64,000 bases of DNA. It comes from an uncultured Polaribacter sp. (GTDB taxonomy: Bacteria; Bacteroidota; Bacteroidia; Flavobacteriales; Flavobacteriaceae). The position numbers were made by a program, and so were the translations under genes. The number at the start of each line of letters is the position of its first letter. Position 1 is the stretch's first letter. Location of the stretch: assembly GCA_947497755.1 (NCBI GenBank), contig CANMHT010000002.1:496001-560000 (forward strand), written 5' to 3'. The notes beneath the pieces are model-generated. The model ran no database searches, was not told where the DNA came from, and saw nothing but the letters and a program-made list of their open reading frames with translations. Of the stretch, positions 51,078-59,974 are shown piece by piece.

Positions 51078-51629
51078 ATGAAAGTAAGATGTTTTTGGGT
51101 AAATGAAGACCCTTTGTACATAAAGTATCATGATAATGAATGGGGGAAACCTGTATACGATGATGCTACATTGTTTGAGTTTTTATTATTAGAATCTTTT
51201 CAAGCAGGGTTAAGTTGGATAACAATTCTAAAAAAGAGAGAAAACTTTAGAGAAGCATTTGATCAATTTGATTATAAAAAAATTGCTAAATACAATGAGA
51301 ATAAGTTTAACGAATTAATACAAAACTCTGGAATTGTTAGAAATAAGCTTAAAGTAAAGGCTGCAATAACAAACGCTCAGTTGTTTCAAGAAATTCAAAA
51401 AGAATTCGGTTCTTTTTCTGCCTATATTTGGAACTATGTTGATGGGAAACCAATTATTAATAAATTTAAAACCAGAGAAGAAGTACCTGCTACCACAGCA
51501 ATTTCAGATAAAATTTCTAAAGATTTAAAAAAACGAGGATTTAAATTTGTAGGATCTACCATTATTTATGCTTTTATGCAAGCTACAGGAATGGTAAATG
51601 ATCATACTACAGATTGTTTCTGTTATTAA
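51078..51629 (+). CDS. tag: DNA-3-methyladenine glycosylase I
   Basis: YIKYHDNEWGKPVYDD, LFEFLLLESFQAGLSWITILKKRE, TIIYAFMQATGMVNDHTTDCFCY. Confidence 0.96.
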   Translation: MKVRCFWVNEDPLYIKYHDNEWGKPVYDDATLFEFLLLESFQAGLSWITILKKRENFREAFDQFDYKKIAKYNENKFNELIQNSGIVRNKLKVKAAITNAQLFQEIQKEFGSFSAYIWNYVDGKPIINKFKTREEVPATTAISDKISKDLKKRGFKFVGSTIIYAFMQATGMVNDHTTDCFCY

Positions 51630-51631
51630 TA

Positions 51632-52411
51632 ATGATGAATTTTTCTTCAATTCCCAAAGCAGAATTAAAACAGATTATTAAAAGTTTTAATAGAAGAATT
51701 GGACTGCTTTTTCTCTTTGTAGTTGCCTTGTATTTTGATAGCGAAGACTTTGCCAATAAGTTTCAATACAATCAGTATTTTATCAATTTCTTTATGATAG
51801 TGGCTTTTCTTTTGCTCTATTATAGATCTGTAAAAAGAACAAGAGAACTTATGATTTATGGTGTTGTTATTGGTTTTATTGGGGAGTACTTTTTTTCTGT
51901 GTATTTAGGAATGTACACCTATAGATTAGAGAATGTGCCTTTGTATGTTCCTTTTGGACACGCCGCTGTGTACGCAAGAGTTTTTGCTTTTTCTAAAACC
52001 TCTGTGGTTCGAATACATCACCAAAAAATTGAGCGCTTTTTTTACATAATCATATCGCTTTTTGCTTTAGGATATTGGTACTTTTTTAACGATGTTTTTG
52101 GGTTGGTAATGACTTTAGGAGTATTTGCATTACTGTTGAAAAGACCAAAAGATAGAATGTACTTTTTAACCATGTATATTACTGTTGCGGTATTAGAAAT
52201 TGGAGGTACTGCTTACGGAGCTTGGTATTGGCCAGATACAGCATTTGGCGTTTTTGATGTTTTGCCAAGTAACAATCCGCCTAGTGGAATTAGCTTGTTT
52301 TATTTTTTATTAGATATAGGTTGTTTTGTATTGTATACAACAAGACACAGAACTGCTTGGAAAAGAGTTAAAAATATTAGAAGAATTCAAAAAATGAGAT
52401 CCAATGACTAA
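51632..52411 (+). CDS. Multi-TM membrane protein, hypothetical
   Basis: Several TM helices; likely start MMNFSSIPKAELKQ at 51632. Confidence 0.7.
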   Translation: MMNFSSIPKAELKQIIKSFNRRIGLLFLFVVALYFDSEDFANKFQYNQYFINFFMIVAFLLLYYRSVKRTRELMIYGVVIGFIGEYFFSVYLGMYTYRLENVPLYVPFGHAAVYARVFAFSKTSVVRIHHQKIERFFYIIISLFALGYWYFFNDVFGLVMTLGVFALLLKRPKDRMYFLTMYITVAVLEIGGTAYGAWYWPDTAFGVFDVLPSNNPPSGISLFYFLLDIGCFVLYTTRHRTAWKRVKNIRRIQKMRSND

Positions 52412-53312
52412 AAAAATTAAAGATCCAGGTTTTGGTTATAAAGCAAATCAAAATGCGAAAAATATTATTAATAAAGATGGTACTTCTAATGTAGTTCACA
52501 TTAATAAGAAAAGAAGTTTAGATGATTTGTATTCCTATTTTATAGAGATTTCTTGGCCTAAATTTTTTCTGTTAATTTTATTAGTTTACACTTTTATCAA
52601 TATAATTTTTGGGCTAATTTATACTTTAATTGGAATTGAAGAGATTACAAAAAGTACAGGACATTTTTTTTCAGACTTTTTAAATGGATTGTTTTTTAGC
52701 GCACAAACATTAACTACTGTTGGATATGGAGGCATAGCACCTCATGGAATAACCTCTAATATCATAGCAGCCTTAGAAGCGATGATCGGGCTCTTAGGTT
52801 TTTCTTTTATTACAGGACTTTTGTATGGGAGATTTTCTAAGCCCAAAGCAGCAATTAAGTTTAGTGAAAATATAATCCTAAGAGAATTTCAAGACAAAAG
52901 AGCTATCATGTTTCGTTTAATTAATAGTAGAAAAACGATTATGATAGAGCCAGAAATTAAAGTAACCTTATCTATCATAGATGAAAAAGAAGACGAGAGA
53001 AGATTTTATAAGTTAAAACTCCAAAGAAGTTCAATTATGTACTTACCTACAGTTTGGACAATAGTACATATTATTGATGAAGAGAGCCCTCTTTTTTCTC
53101 TTTCTAATGAAGAGATAAAAGCATTAAATGCAGAATTATACATGTTACTTCAATATCATGAAGAATCTTTTGCTCAAGATGTCTATCAAATATATTCGTA
53201 TAGTTTTTCTGATTTAGAAGTTGGCGTAAAGTTTACACCTTCTTATGGGTTTAATGAAGAAGGGTTTACAGTCTTAGATCACGATAAGTTAAGTGAGGTA
53301 GAAAAAATGTAA
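52404..53312 (+). CDS. Inward-rectifier-like potassium channel (KirBac type)
   Basis: Filter TTVGYGG; IAALEAMIGLLGFSFITGLLYGRFSKPKAAIKFSENIIL...RRFYKLKLQRS...WTIVHIIDEESPLF matches the KirBac cytoplasmic domain. Confidence 0.9.
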   Translation: MTKKIKDPGFGYKANQNAKNIINKDGTSNVVHINKKRSLDDLYSYFIEISWPKFFLLILLVYTFINIIFGLIYTLIGIEEITKSTGHFFSDFLNGLFFSAQTLTTVGYGGIAPHGITSNIIAALEAMIGLLGFSFITGLLYGRFSKPKAAIKFSENIILREFQDKRAIMFRLINSRKTIMIEPEIKVTLSIIDEKEDERRFYKLKLQRSSIMYLPTVWTIVHIIDEESPLFSLSNEEIKALNAELYMLLQYHEESFAQDVYQIYSYSFSDLEVGVKFTPSYGFNEEGFTVLDHDKLSEVEKM

Positions 53313-53314
53313 TA

Positions 53315-53533
53315 TTACATTTTACTATAAATACGTATAGCACTAAAGATTGTTACAGCTACGATTAGCCAAATAGCCACTTTTAAAGCTGTATTCTTAT
53401 AATATTTTTTGTGGTTTTTAATGTCTTTTCGATAACTCCAAATCATTAAAGAAACAAATGCGACAACAAAAAATCCAGCAAAAATTAATTGACCTTTGGT
53501 AAACATAAAATTGTATTTTGTGCAAAAATACAA
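53315..53533 (-). CDS. Small membrane protein
   Basis: 72 aa, two hydrophobic helices. Confidence 0.55.
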   Translation of the reverse strand: MYFCTKYNFMFTKGQLIFAGFFVVAFVSLMIWSYRKDIKNHKKYYKNTALKVAIWLIVAVTIFSAIRIYSKM

Positions 53534-53589
53534 ATTAAAATAAAACGATAATTATATATATTTAACCAAGAATTATAAACTCATTATTC

Positions 53590-53976
53590 ATGAAAAAAAG
53601 AATCGCAGCAGTACACGAATTTCATACAGCATTTAAACTCGGAATTAAAGAAAAACCAACAGCAAATATTGGAGAAGATAGAAATATGTTGCGTTTTAAT
53701 TTGATGAAAGAAGAGAACGAAGAGTATTTAGAAGCTGCTCAAAATAATGATCTGGTAGAGGTTGCAGATGCTTTGGGAGATATGTTATATATCTTATGTG
53801 GTACAATTATAGAACACGGAATGCAAGATAAGATTGAAGAAGTGTTTAACGAAATTCAACGTTCTAATATGAGTAAACTTGGAGAAGACGGAAAACCAAT
53901 TTATAGAGAAGATGGTAAAGTTTTAAAAGGGCCAAATTATTTTAAACCAGATATTAAAGCTGTGCTGGAAAAGTAA
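53590..53976 (+). CDS. MazG-like nucleoside triphosphate pyrophosphohydrolase
   Basis: LMKEENEEYLEAAQNNDLVEVADALGDMLYILCGT (EExxE...ExxD). Confidence 0.9.
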   Translation: MKKRIAAVHEFHTAFKLGIKEKPTANIGEDRNMLRFNLMKEENEEYLEAAQNNDLVEVADALGDMLYILCGTIIEHGMQDKIEEVFNEIQRSNMSKLGEDGKPIYREDGKVLKGPNYFKPDIKAVLEK

Positions 53977-54066
53977 AATAGAGGTGATAACTATATAATT
54001 CTCAAAACTTGTAATAATTGTTTTTTTAAGCCACTAATTTTATAGTAATCAAAAAAAATAACAATT

Positions 54067-54174
54067 ATGAACTCTAAAAAATCAACAACAAAAACAAGTT
54101 TTAAAACTAAATTAGTGCAGTTTTATCAGTGCGAAGTAAAAACGTTTTACCGTATTTTAGGAATTAAAAAATAG
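54067..54174 (+). CDS. Candidate small basic protein (35 aa), not in supplied ORF track
   Basis: ATG...TAG encoding MNSKKSTTKTSFKTKLVQFYQCEVKTFYRILGIKK in an otherwise non-coding gap. Confidence 0.45.
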   Translation: MNSKKSTTKTSFKTKLVQFYQCEVKTFYRILGIKK

Positions 54175-54176
54175 TA

Positions 54177-54857
54177 TTACTTATTAATTTTATACAAGTT
54201 GGGTTTAGTAATACCTATTTGAGTATAATATTTCTTGTTCATTTCAAAATGCATTTCTGTCATGGAATTTAGATATTCTTCTAAAGGCTTTAGTCCAATA
54301 GAAGCTCTTCTTTTGTTTACGTGTAAACTATCGGCTAAATTTTTGCAGTAAGCTTGTCCAGTTTTTAAGTTATAGGTTATTTGAGTACCGTAAATTTGTT
54401 TTTCTCCAGAATTAATTTTTACACGATCAACTAAAAGACCATAGTTGCTAGAAAGTGCATTCTTTTGGTCTACTTCAATTTTCATTTTTTTAAGTACTTT
54501 TTTCTGAAAATCTAAGTTGTGATCAGAATGTTGTACCATCACCCAAAAATTATTTGAGCCTTCTTCTCCTGCCAAATCATATCCAACAAAACCATGCATG
54601 TCAAAAATTTCTTTTAAGCGTTTTTGATGAGTGGTAAAAACACTGTCTTTAAAAGCATTCCATTTTTGCTCACTCATTTTTTTATATTCTCCTTGTGGAA
54701 TATAAGCAGCTATCTGGTCAATTTTTGCCATTCTTTTTAGCTCATCAGCAAGACTTTGATTAAAAACAACTTTCTTTTGAATTTCTTTTTTCTCTGAGCT
54801 TGTTGTTTTGCATCCAATAATACATAACAATAGAAGTAATCCAATTAATCTTTCCAT
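54177..54857 (-). CDS. Lipoprotein, DUF6624-like
   Basis: Lipobox LLCIIGCKTT; GLLVDRVKINSGEKQIYGTQ, RRASIGLKPLEEYL. Confidence 0.75.
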   Translation of the reverse strand: MERLIGLLLLLCIIGCKTTSSEKKEIQKKVVFNQSLADELKRMAKIDQIAAYIPQGEYKKMSEQKWNAFKDSVFTTHQKRLKEIFDMHGFVGYDLAGEEGSNNFWVMVQHSDHNLDFQKKVLKKMKIEVDQKNALSSNYGLLVDRVKINSGEKQIYGTQITYNLKTGQAYCKNLADSLHVNKRRASIGLKPLEEYLNSMTEMHFEMNKKYYTQIGITKPNLYKINK

Positions 54858-54866
54858 TTTTATTGA

Positions 54867-55820
54867 TTATAATTCATAATTCTGTCCTTCAGAAGCAAAT
54901 TTAAATCCAAGTTTTTCTACTTCTTTTTTCTCTTTACTATTATCTTGTAAAGCTGGATTTGTATGGTTAAAATGAATAAAAATCACTTTGTTTTTTACTT
55001 CCTCAGATTCATTTTTAAACAATTCAACCGTTTCTTGAATAAACGGATGTGGTACTTCTGTCATCGCTCTTTTTACTTCCTTTTGATTGAAAAAAGTAGC
55101 ATCTAAAAAAGCATAATCTACTTTTTTAACTTCTTCAATAATGCTCTTTTTCCAAGTATGCCATTTGTCGATATCTGGAATAAATAAAGCCGTTTTTTTA
55201 GAACCAGATATGGTATAACCAACAGTTTCAGAAAACTCATCTCGGTGTGGGACTAAAAAAGGAGTCACTTTTAATTGCTTGTTTAAAGTGATAGTAGAAT
55301 CATTTTGTAAAGAAAGTAATTCTATATTTTTAATAGTTACTAATTGGCTCCAAGGTCCATTAGTTTCGATAAAAGATTTCATTTTAGGCATCGCATAAAC
55401 TTTAGTGCCTTGTTTACCTAGTGCTTCTCTACCAAAATACATCAATCCCGTATAATGACCAATATGGGCATGTGTAAGAAATACACCATCAATAATGTTG
55501 TTTGTTTTTAAGTGATGTTGTTCTAAATCTGCTAATTGAGTAGATATGTCTGGCGTAGCTTCAAACAGCCATTTTTGTTTGCTTTGTTGATCTACCAATC
55601 CCAAAGCAACTACTTTTTTCTTCTGATATGTGCCATTATAAAAATTAGTACAGCAAACTTTTTCGCAACCTATATGTGGATAACCACCATCTTGAGCAAT
55701 TCCTAAAATAGTAAGGTATTGATTGTGTTTTTTTGCGGTTGTTTTTTTCTTGTCAGAAACTTTAACGGTACATTGTACACTTATAAAAAGTAAGGTTAAA
55801 ACGAAAAGTCTTAGCTTCAT
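54867..55820 (-). CDS. MBL-fold metallohydrolase, PqqB-like, with lipoprotein-like N-terminus
   Basis: LGIAQDGGYPHIGCEKVCC, FLTHAHIGHYTGLMYFGREALG, VPHRDEFSETVGY, AFLDATFF. Confidence 0.88.
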   Translation of the reverse strand: MKLRLFVLTLLFISVQCTVKVSDKKKTTAKKHNQYLTILGIAQDGGYPHIGCEKVCCTNFYNGTYQKKKVVALGLVDQQSKQKWLFEATPDISTQLADLEQHHLKTNNIIDGVFLTHAHIGHYTGLMYFGREALGKQGTKVYAMPKMKSFIETNGPWSQLVTIKNIELLSLQNDSTITLNKQLKVTPFLVPHRDEFSETVGYTISGSKKTALFIPDIDKWHTWKKSIIEEVKKVDYAFLDATFFNQKEVKRAMTEVPHPFIQETVELFKNESEEVKNKVIFIHFNHTNPALQDNSKEKKEVEKLGFKFASEGQNYEL

Positions 55821-55850
55821 AAAATTGGATTTAAAGTGTTTAAAACTACA

Positions 55851-55884
55851 AAAAAAGCATTAACTATATAGTTAATGCTTTTTT
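55851..55884. terminator. 34-bp perfect palindromic terminator between ilvE and the MBL gene
   Basis: AAAAAAGCATTAACTATATAGTTAATGCTTTTTT. Confidence 0.88.
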
Positions 55885-55905
55885 ATTTTCTTTGTTAAGT
55901 TAAAA

Positions 55906-56961
55906 CTAAACTGTCACACGCCAACCGTATGGGTCATCAGTTTTATTGGTTTGAATATCAGTGATTTTTTTCTTTAAAAATGCTGCAAAAGTTTCTTCTA
56001 ACTCAGGTAAGTCAAAATCTTCATTTTTATAGCCAAAACCAGCGATTGGTGAAATTACTGCCGCTGTACCAGCACCAAACATTTCTTTTAAATTGCCATT
56101 TTTAGCAGCTTCTACTACTTCAGAAACAGTAATTTTTCGTTCTTCAACACTAATATTTGAATCTTTGGCAATTTGTAAAATACTTTTACGAGTAATTCCA
56201 TCTAAGATTCTATCAGAAGTTGGACTGGTAATTAATGTATCATTAATTCTTACAAAGATGTTCATTGCGCCAGCCTCTTCAATATATTCATGTGTATTGT
56301 CATCTGTCCAAATAACTTGCTGATATCCTTTTTCTACAGCCAATTGTGTTGGGTAAAATTGTGCAGCATAATTACCACCAGCTTTAGCAAAACCAACACC
56401 ACCATTAGCAGCACGAGCATACTTTTCTTCAATCAATACTTTTACTTTTCCAGAGAAATATGCTCCAGAAGGTGCTGTAGCAATGATTAATTTGTACTCA
56501 TTTGCTGGAGAAGCATGAAATCCATTACCAGAAGCAAACATAAATGGTCTAATGTATAAAGAACTACCTTCGTTAGTAGGTATCCAAGCTTCATCAACTT
56601 TTAATAATTCTTTCAATCCATCCATGAATAATTCTTCTGGAATTTGCGGAATTACCATTCTTTCTGCAGAAATATTTAAACGTTTACAGTTATCTAAAGG
56701 TCTAAAAAGTAAAGTGTTTCCATCAGTATCTTTGTAGGCTTTCATTCCTTCAAAAATAGATTGCCCATAATGAAAAATCTTTGCCGACGGATCTAACTGA
56801 ATTGGCGCATAAGGCTCAATAGTTGGATTTTGCCATTTTCCATCTTTAAAATCACATACAAACATGTGATCAGAAAAGATGCTTCCAAAAGAAAGATTGT
56901 CAAAATCTACCGTATCTATTCTAGATTTTTCTATGTGTTTTATCGTTATATTCGAATTCAT
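55906..56961 (-). CDS. ilvE: Branched-chain amino acid aminotransferase
   Basis: FHYGQSIFEGMKAYKDTDGNTLLFRPLDNCKRLN, GFAKAGGNYAAQF, YIEEAGAMNIFV. Confidence 0.96.
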   Translation of the reverse strand: MNSNITIKHIEKSRIDTVDFDNLSFGSIFSDHMFVCDFKDGKWQNPTIEPYAPIQLDPSAKIFHYGQSIFEGMKAYKDTDGNTLLFRPLDNCKRLNISAERMVIPQIPEELFMDGLKELLKVDEAWIPTNEGSSLYIRPFMFASGNGFHASPANEYKLIIATAPSGAYFSGKVKVLIEEKYARAANGGVGFAKAGGNYAAQFYPTQLAVEKGYQQVIWTDDNTHEYIEEAGAMNIFVRINDTLITSPTSDRILDGITRKSILQIAKDSNISVEERKITVSEVVEAAKNGNLKEMFGAGTAAVISPIAGFGYKNEDFDLPELEETFAAFLKKKITDIQTNKTDDPYGWRVTV

Positions 56962-57083
56962 CGTCTCAAATAATTTTAATGCTGCAAAGGTACGGATTTT
57001 ATAAGAGGTTTAAGATAGAAAAACAGCCTTATTTGTTGTTTAAATTAGTACATTTGTAAGAAATATGTTAATTATTAAAAACT

Positions 57084-57593
57084 ATGAAATCAATATTCAA
57101 AATTTGCCTAGTATTTTTAATCGCATTTACAGCATGTAAAGAAGGAAATACAGAAAAAAAAGTGGAAAAGAAAACAACAGAAGTAGCTGTTAACTACGAA
57201 TCATTTGGAGCAGAAATTACTGCTGATGATAGTATAGATGCTAAAGCAATGCTTTCTAAATTTAATAACTTGAAAGTAGGAGATACTTTAAATGTAAAGT
57301 TTGCTTCTAAAATTAACGAGGTATGTTCTAAAAAAGGATGTTGGATGAAGTTAGATTTAACTGATGGTCAACAATCAATGGTTCGTTTTAAAGATTACGG
57401 ATTCTTTATGCCTTTAGATTCTAAAAACAGAGAAGTGATTGTAAACGGAAAAGCATATATTAAAGAAACTTCTGTTAAAGAATTACGACATTATGCAGAA
57501 GATGCAGGAAAATCTAAAGAAGAAATTGCTAAAATAACTAAGCCAAAAAGAACATTGGCGTTTGAAGCAGACGGAGTTTTAATGAAAAAATAA
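57084..57593 (+). CDS. DUF4920-like lipoprotein
   Basis: Lipobox FTACKEG; KINEVCSKKGCWMKLDL, MVRFKDYGFFMPLD. Confidence 0.85.
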   Translation: MKSIFKICLVFLIAFTACKEGNTEKKVEKKTTEVAVNYESFGAEITADDSIDAKAMLSKFNNLKVGDTLNVKFASKINEVCSKKGCWMKLDLTDGQQSMVRFKDYGFFMPLDSKNREVIVNGKAYIKETSVKELRHYAEDAGKSKEEIAKITKPKRTLAFEADGVLMKK

Positions 57594-58018
57594 TGAAGAG
57601 AATTATTTTTTTACTTGTAATAATGCTTGTCGCTTCTTGTAAAACAGAAGAGAAAAAAGAAAAAGTAATTATTACCAAAGGAAAAACAGCAAAGCAGTCA
57701 GAAATGGCTGCTTTGATGTTACAGATGTATGATAAAAATGCAGAAAATAAAAAGCTAATTTTAGAAGGGAAAACACCAGAGAATTTTCCTGAAGAGTTTT
57801 TAAAAATACACTCTGCAACACTTACCAATCCTTCTGATAAAAGACCAGAATTTAAAGCGTTTTCGAATTTTTATATCGAAAATTTAAGAAAGGTTTTTGA
57901 GCCATCAGCTGATTCATTAAAACAACGACACAATAATGTAATCAATAGTTGTATTACTTGTCATGAAACTACTTGTGTAGGGCCAATCCCAAAAATTAAA
58001 AAGCTGCTAATTCGTTAG
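57593..58018 (+). CDS. Lipoprotein with single c-type heme motif
   Basis: Lipobox MLVASCKTEE; CITCHETTCVGP near the C-terminus. Confidence 0.78.
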   Translation: MKRIIFLLVIMLVASCKTEEKKEKVIITKGKTAKQSEMAALMLQMYDKNAENKKLILEGKTPENFPEEFLKIHSATLTNPSDKRPEFKAFSNFYIENLRKVFEPSADSLKQRHNNVINSCITCHETTCVGPIPKIKKLLIR

Positions 58019-58019
58019 G

Positions 58020-58688
58020 TTGAAAAGAGAAATCAAAATAACTGCAGATGGTTCTTCTACCATTCATTTACCGGATTGGGGAGAAAGCTATCACTCTACG
58101 CATGGAGCGATTCAAGAAGCGAAACATGTTTTTTTAAAGCAAGGTTTTGATGTTTTTAATAAAGAAAGACTTAGTATTTTAGAAATAGGATTTGGTACAG
58201 GACTGAATTGTTTTTTAACTTATTTACAAGCAACAAAACAAGATGTTGTTGTAAAATATACAGGTGTTGAAGCTTATCCAGTTGAAAAAAAGGAGATTCA
58301 ACAGTTAAATTATATTCAGGAATTAGCTGCATTTGAGGCGAAAGAAATTTTTGAGCAAATGCATGCTTGCCCTTGGGAAGAAAAACAAACGATATCTAAA
58401 CAATTTATTTTAACAAAGAGAAAGCAGTTTTTTAAAGAAATTACAGATACAAATACCTTCGATTTAATTTATTTTGATGCTTTTGGAGCTGAGTATCAGC
58501 CTGAGTTATGGACAGAAATCATTTTTAAAAAAATGTTTGAAGCACTAAAAGTAAACGGAATTTTGGTAACTTACTCGGCCAAAGGAAGTGTAAGAAGAGC
58601 AATGATAGCTGTAGGTTTTGAGGTAGAAAGATTGCAAGGCCCACCGGGAAAAAGAGAAATGTTACGTGCAAGAAAAATACTGAGTTAA
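58020..58688 (+). CDS. mnmD: tRNA 5-methylaminomethyl-2-thiouridine methyltransferase (MnmD-type); TTG start
   Basis: ILEIGFGTGLNCFLTYLQA, FDLIYFDAFGAEYQPELWTE, GPPGKREMLRA. Confidence 0.9.
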   Translation: MKREIKITADGSSTIHLPDWGESYHSTHGAIQEAKHVFLKQGFDVFNKERLSILEIGFGTGLNCFLTYLQATKQDVVVKYTGVEAYPVEKKEIQQLNYIQELAAFEAKEIFEQMHACPWEEKQTISKQFILTKRKQFFKEITDTNTFDLIYFDAFGAEYQPELWTEIIFKKMFEALKVNGILVTYSAKGSVRRAMIAVGFEVERLQGPPGKREMLRARKILS

Positions 58689-58701
58689 CGAAGAATTTAT
58701 A

Positions 58702-58851
58702 ATGGAAGAAAAAAGAATAAAATTTAGAAGAATACGAGAGCGTCGAAGAAGGTCTAATCCTAAAAGAGGGATATTACTTGTGGTATTACTTATCGTTATT
58801 TTGTACTTATTCTTAAATGCAGAATCTATTTTAACGAAGCTATTGCCTTAG
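58702..58851 (+). CDS. Candidate small single-pass membrane protein (49 aa), not in supplied ORF track
   Basis: MEEKRIKFRRIRERRRRSNPKRGILLVVLLIVILYLFLNAESILTKLLP. Confidence 0.55.
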   Translation: MEEKRIKFRRIRERRRRSNPKRGILLVVLLIVILYLFLNAESILTKLLP

Positions 58852-58852
58852 T

Positions 58853-59974
58853 TTATTTTTTAAATGTTCTACCTTTCCATTCATAAGTACTAAACGTAGA
58901 AATTAAAAAAACAAAGACAGTAAAACACGGGTATATAATACTTGAAAGTAAATAGTCTTTAAAGACTATTTTTTTTTGATAAAAGCTACTTATTTTTTGG
59001 AGTAATAAATAATCGAAAAACAATTTTACTATAAAAAAATAACAAGCAGTAGCCAGCGACATTCGATTGAATATGATAAAAAATGGAAATAAAGCAATTA
59101 ATGCATTTCCAAAAAGCACAACAACTCCAATAAATTTTCCAAAGAACAATTTGTAATTAGAAGTTTTAGAAGCCCAACGAACTCGTTGATGTATTAACTC
59201 TTGTAACAAATCTACTGGTTTTGTAGTTACAATTGCATCTTTAGATTTTAAGTAATGTACTTTTTCTTGATCAAATTGAAGAAATTTTTCAAGTATAAAA
59301 ATATCGTCTCCACTTGCAACACTATCGTTATTATCAAATCCTTTTACTTTCCGAAAAATTTCTTTTCTGTAAGCCAAGTTAGCTCCATTACATAAAAATG
59401 GTTTGTTAATTCCAAATCCACTTATGGTAGAAGCTTGTAAGCTTAAAAAATCTAACTGCTGAAATTGATGTAAAAAACTATTATCAACATTATAGTTTAC
59501 TGGGGCAACAACCAGATTGCTATGGTTTTTCTGAATAAAGCTGTCAAAATTTATCAGCCAATTTTGAGGAAGCACACAATCAGCGTCTGTAGTAATAATC
59601 CATTCTTTAGAACTCGCAAGTGAAGCTGTATGTATGGCATCTTTTTTTGGTGAATTAGAGCTTCTAATGTTATTAATTATTTGAAAGTTAATTCTAGAGT
59701 TTTCAAGAGATTTTTGAATACAACGAATAGAATTGTCACTAGAATTATCATCAACAAATAAAATTTCGTACAAATTTGTTGGGTAATTTAATGCTTGAAT
59801 ACTTTGTAAAAGAAACGGTATGTTTTTTTCTTCATTTCTAAACGGAATCAGAATAGAAAAAGATGTTTTTGGTATGGCTTTTCCTGGTTTAAATTCTTTA
59901 ACTTTTGTATAGCCAATAATAAATACAAAGATTGTACTGATGTAGCATAAAAAAATGATACTTGTTAAAATCAT
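58853..59974 (-). CDS. Family 2 glycosyltransferase (membrane)
   Basis: SILIPFRNEEKNIPFLLQSI, FVDDNSSD, TTDADCVLPQNWL, QRVRWASK. Confidence 0.92.
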   Translation of the reverse strand: MILTSIIFLCYISTIFVFIIGYTKVKEFKPGKAIPKTSFSILIPFRNEEKNIPFLLQSIQALNYPTNLYEILFVDDNSSDNSIRCIQKSLENSRINFQIINNIRSSNSPKKDAIHTASLASSKEWIITTDADCVLPQNWLINFDSFIQKNHSNLVVAPVNYNVDNSFLHQFQQLDFLSLQASTISGFGINKPFLCNGANLAYRKEIFRKVKGFDNNDSVASGDDIFILEKFLQFDQEKVHYLKSKDAIVTTKPVDLLQELIHQRVRWASKTSNYKLFFGKFIGVVVLFGNALIALFPFFIIFNRMSLATACYFFIVKLFFDYLLLQKISSFYQKKIVFKDYLLSSIIYPCFTVFVFLISTFSTYEWKGRTFKK

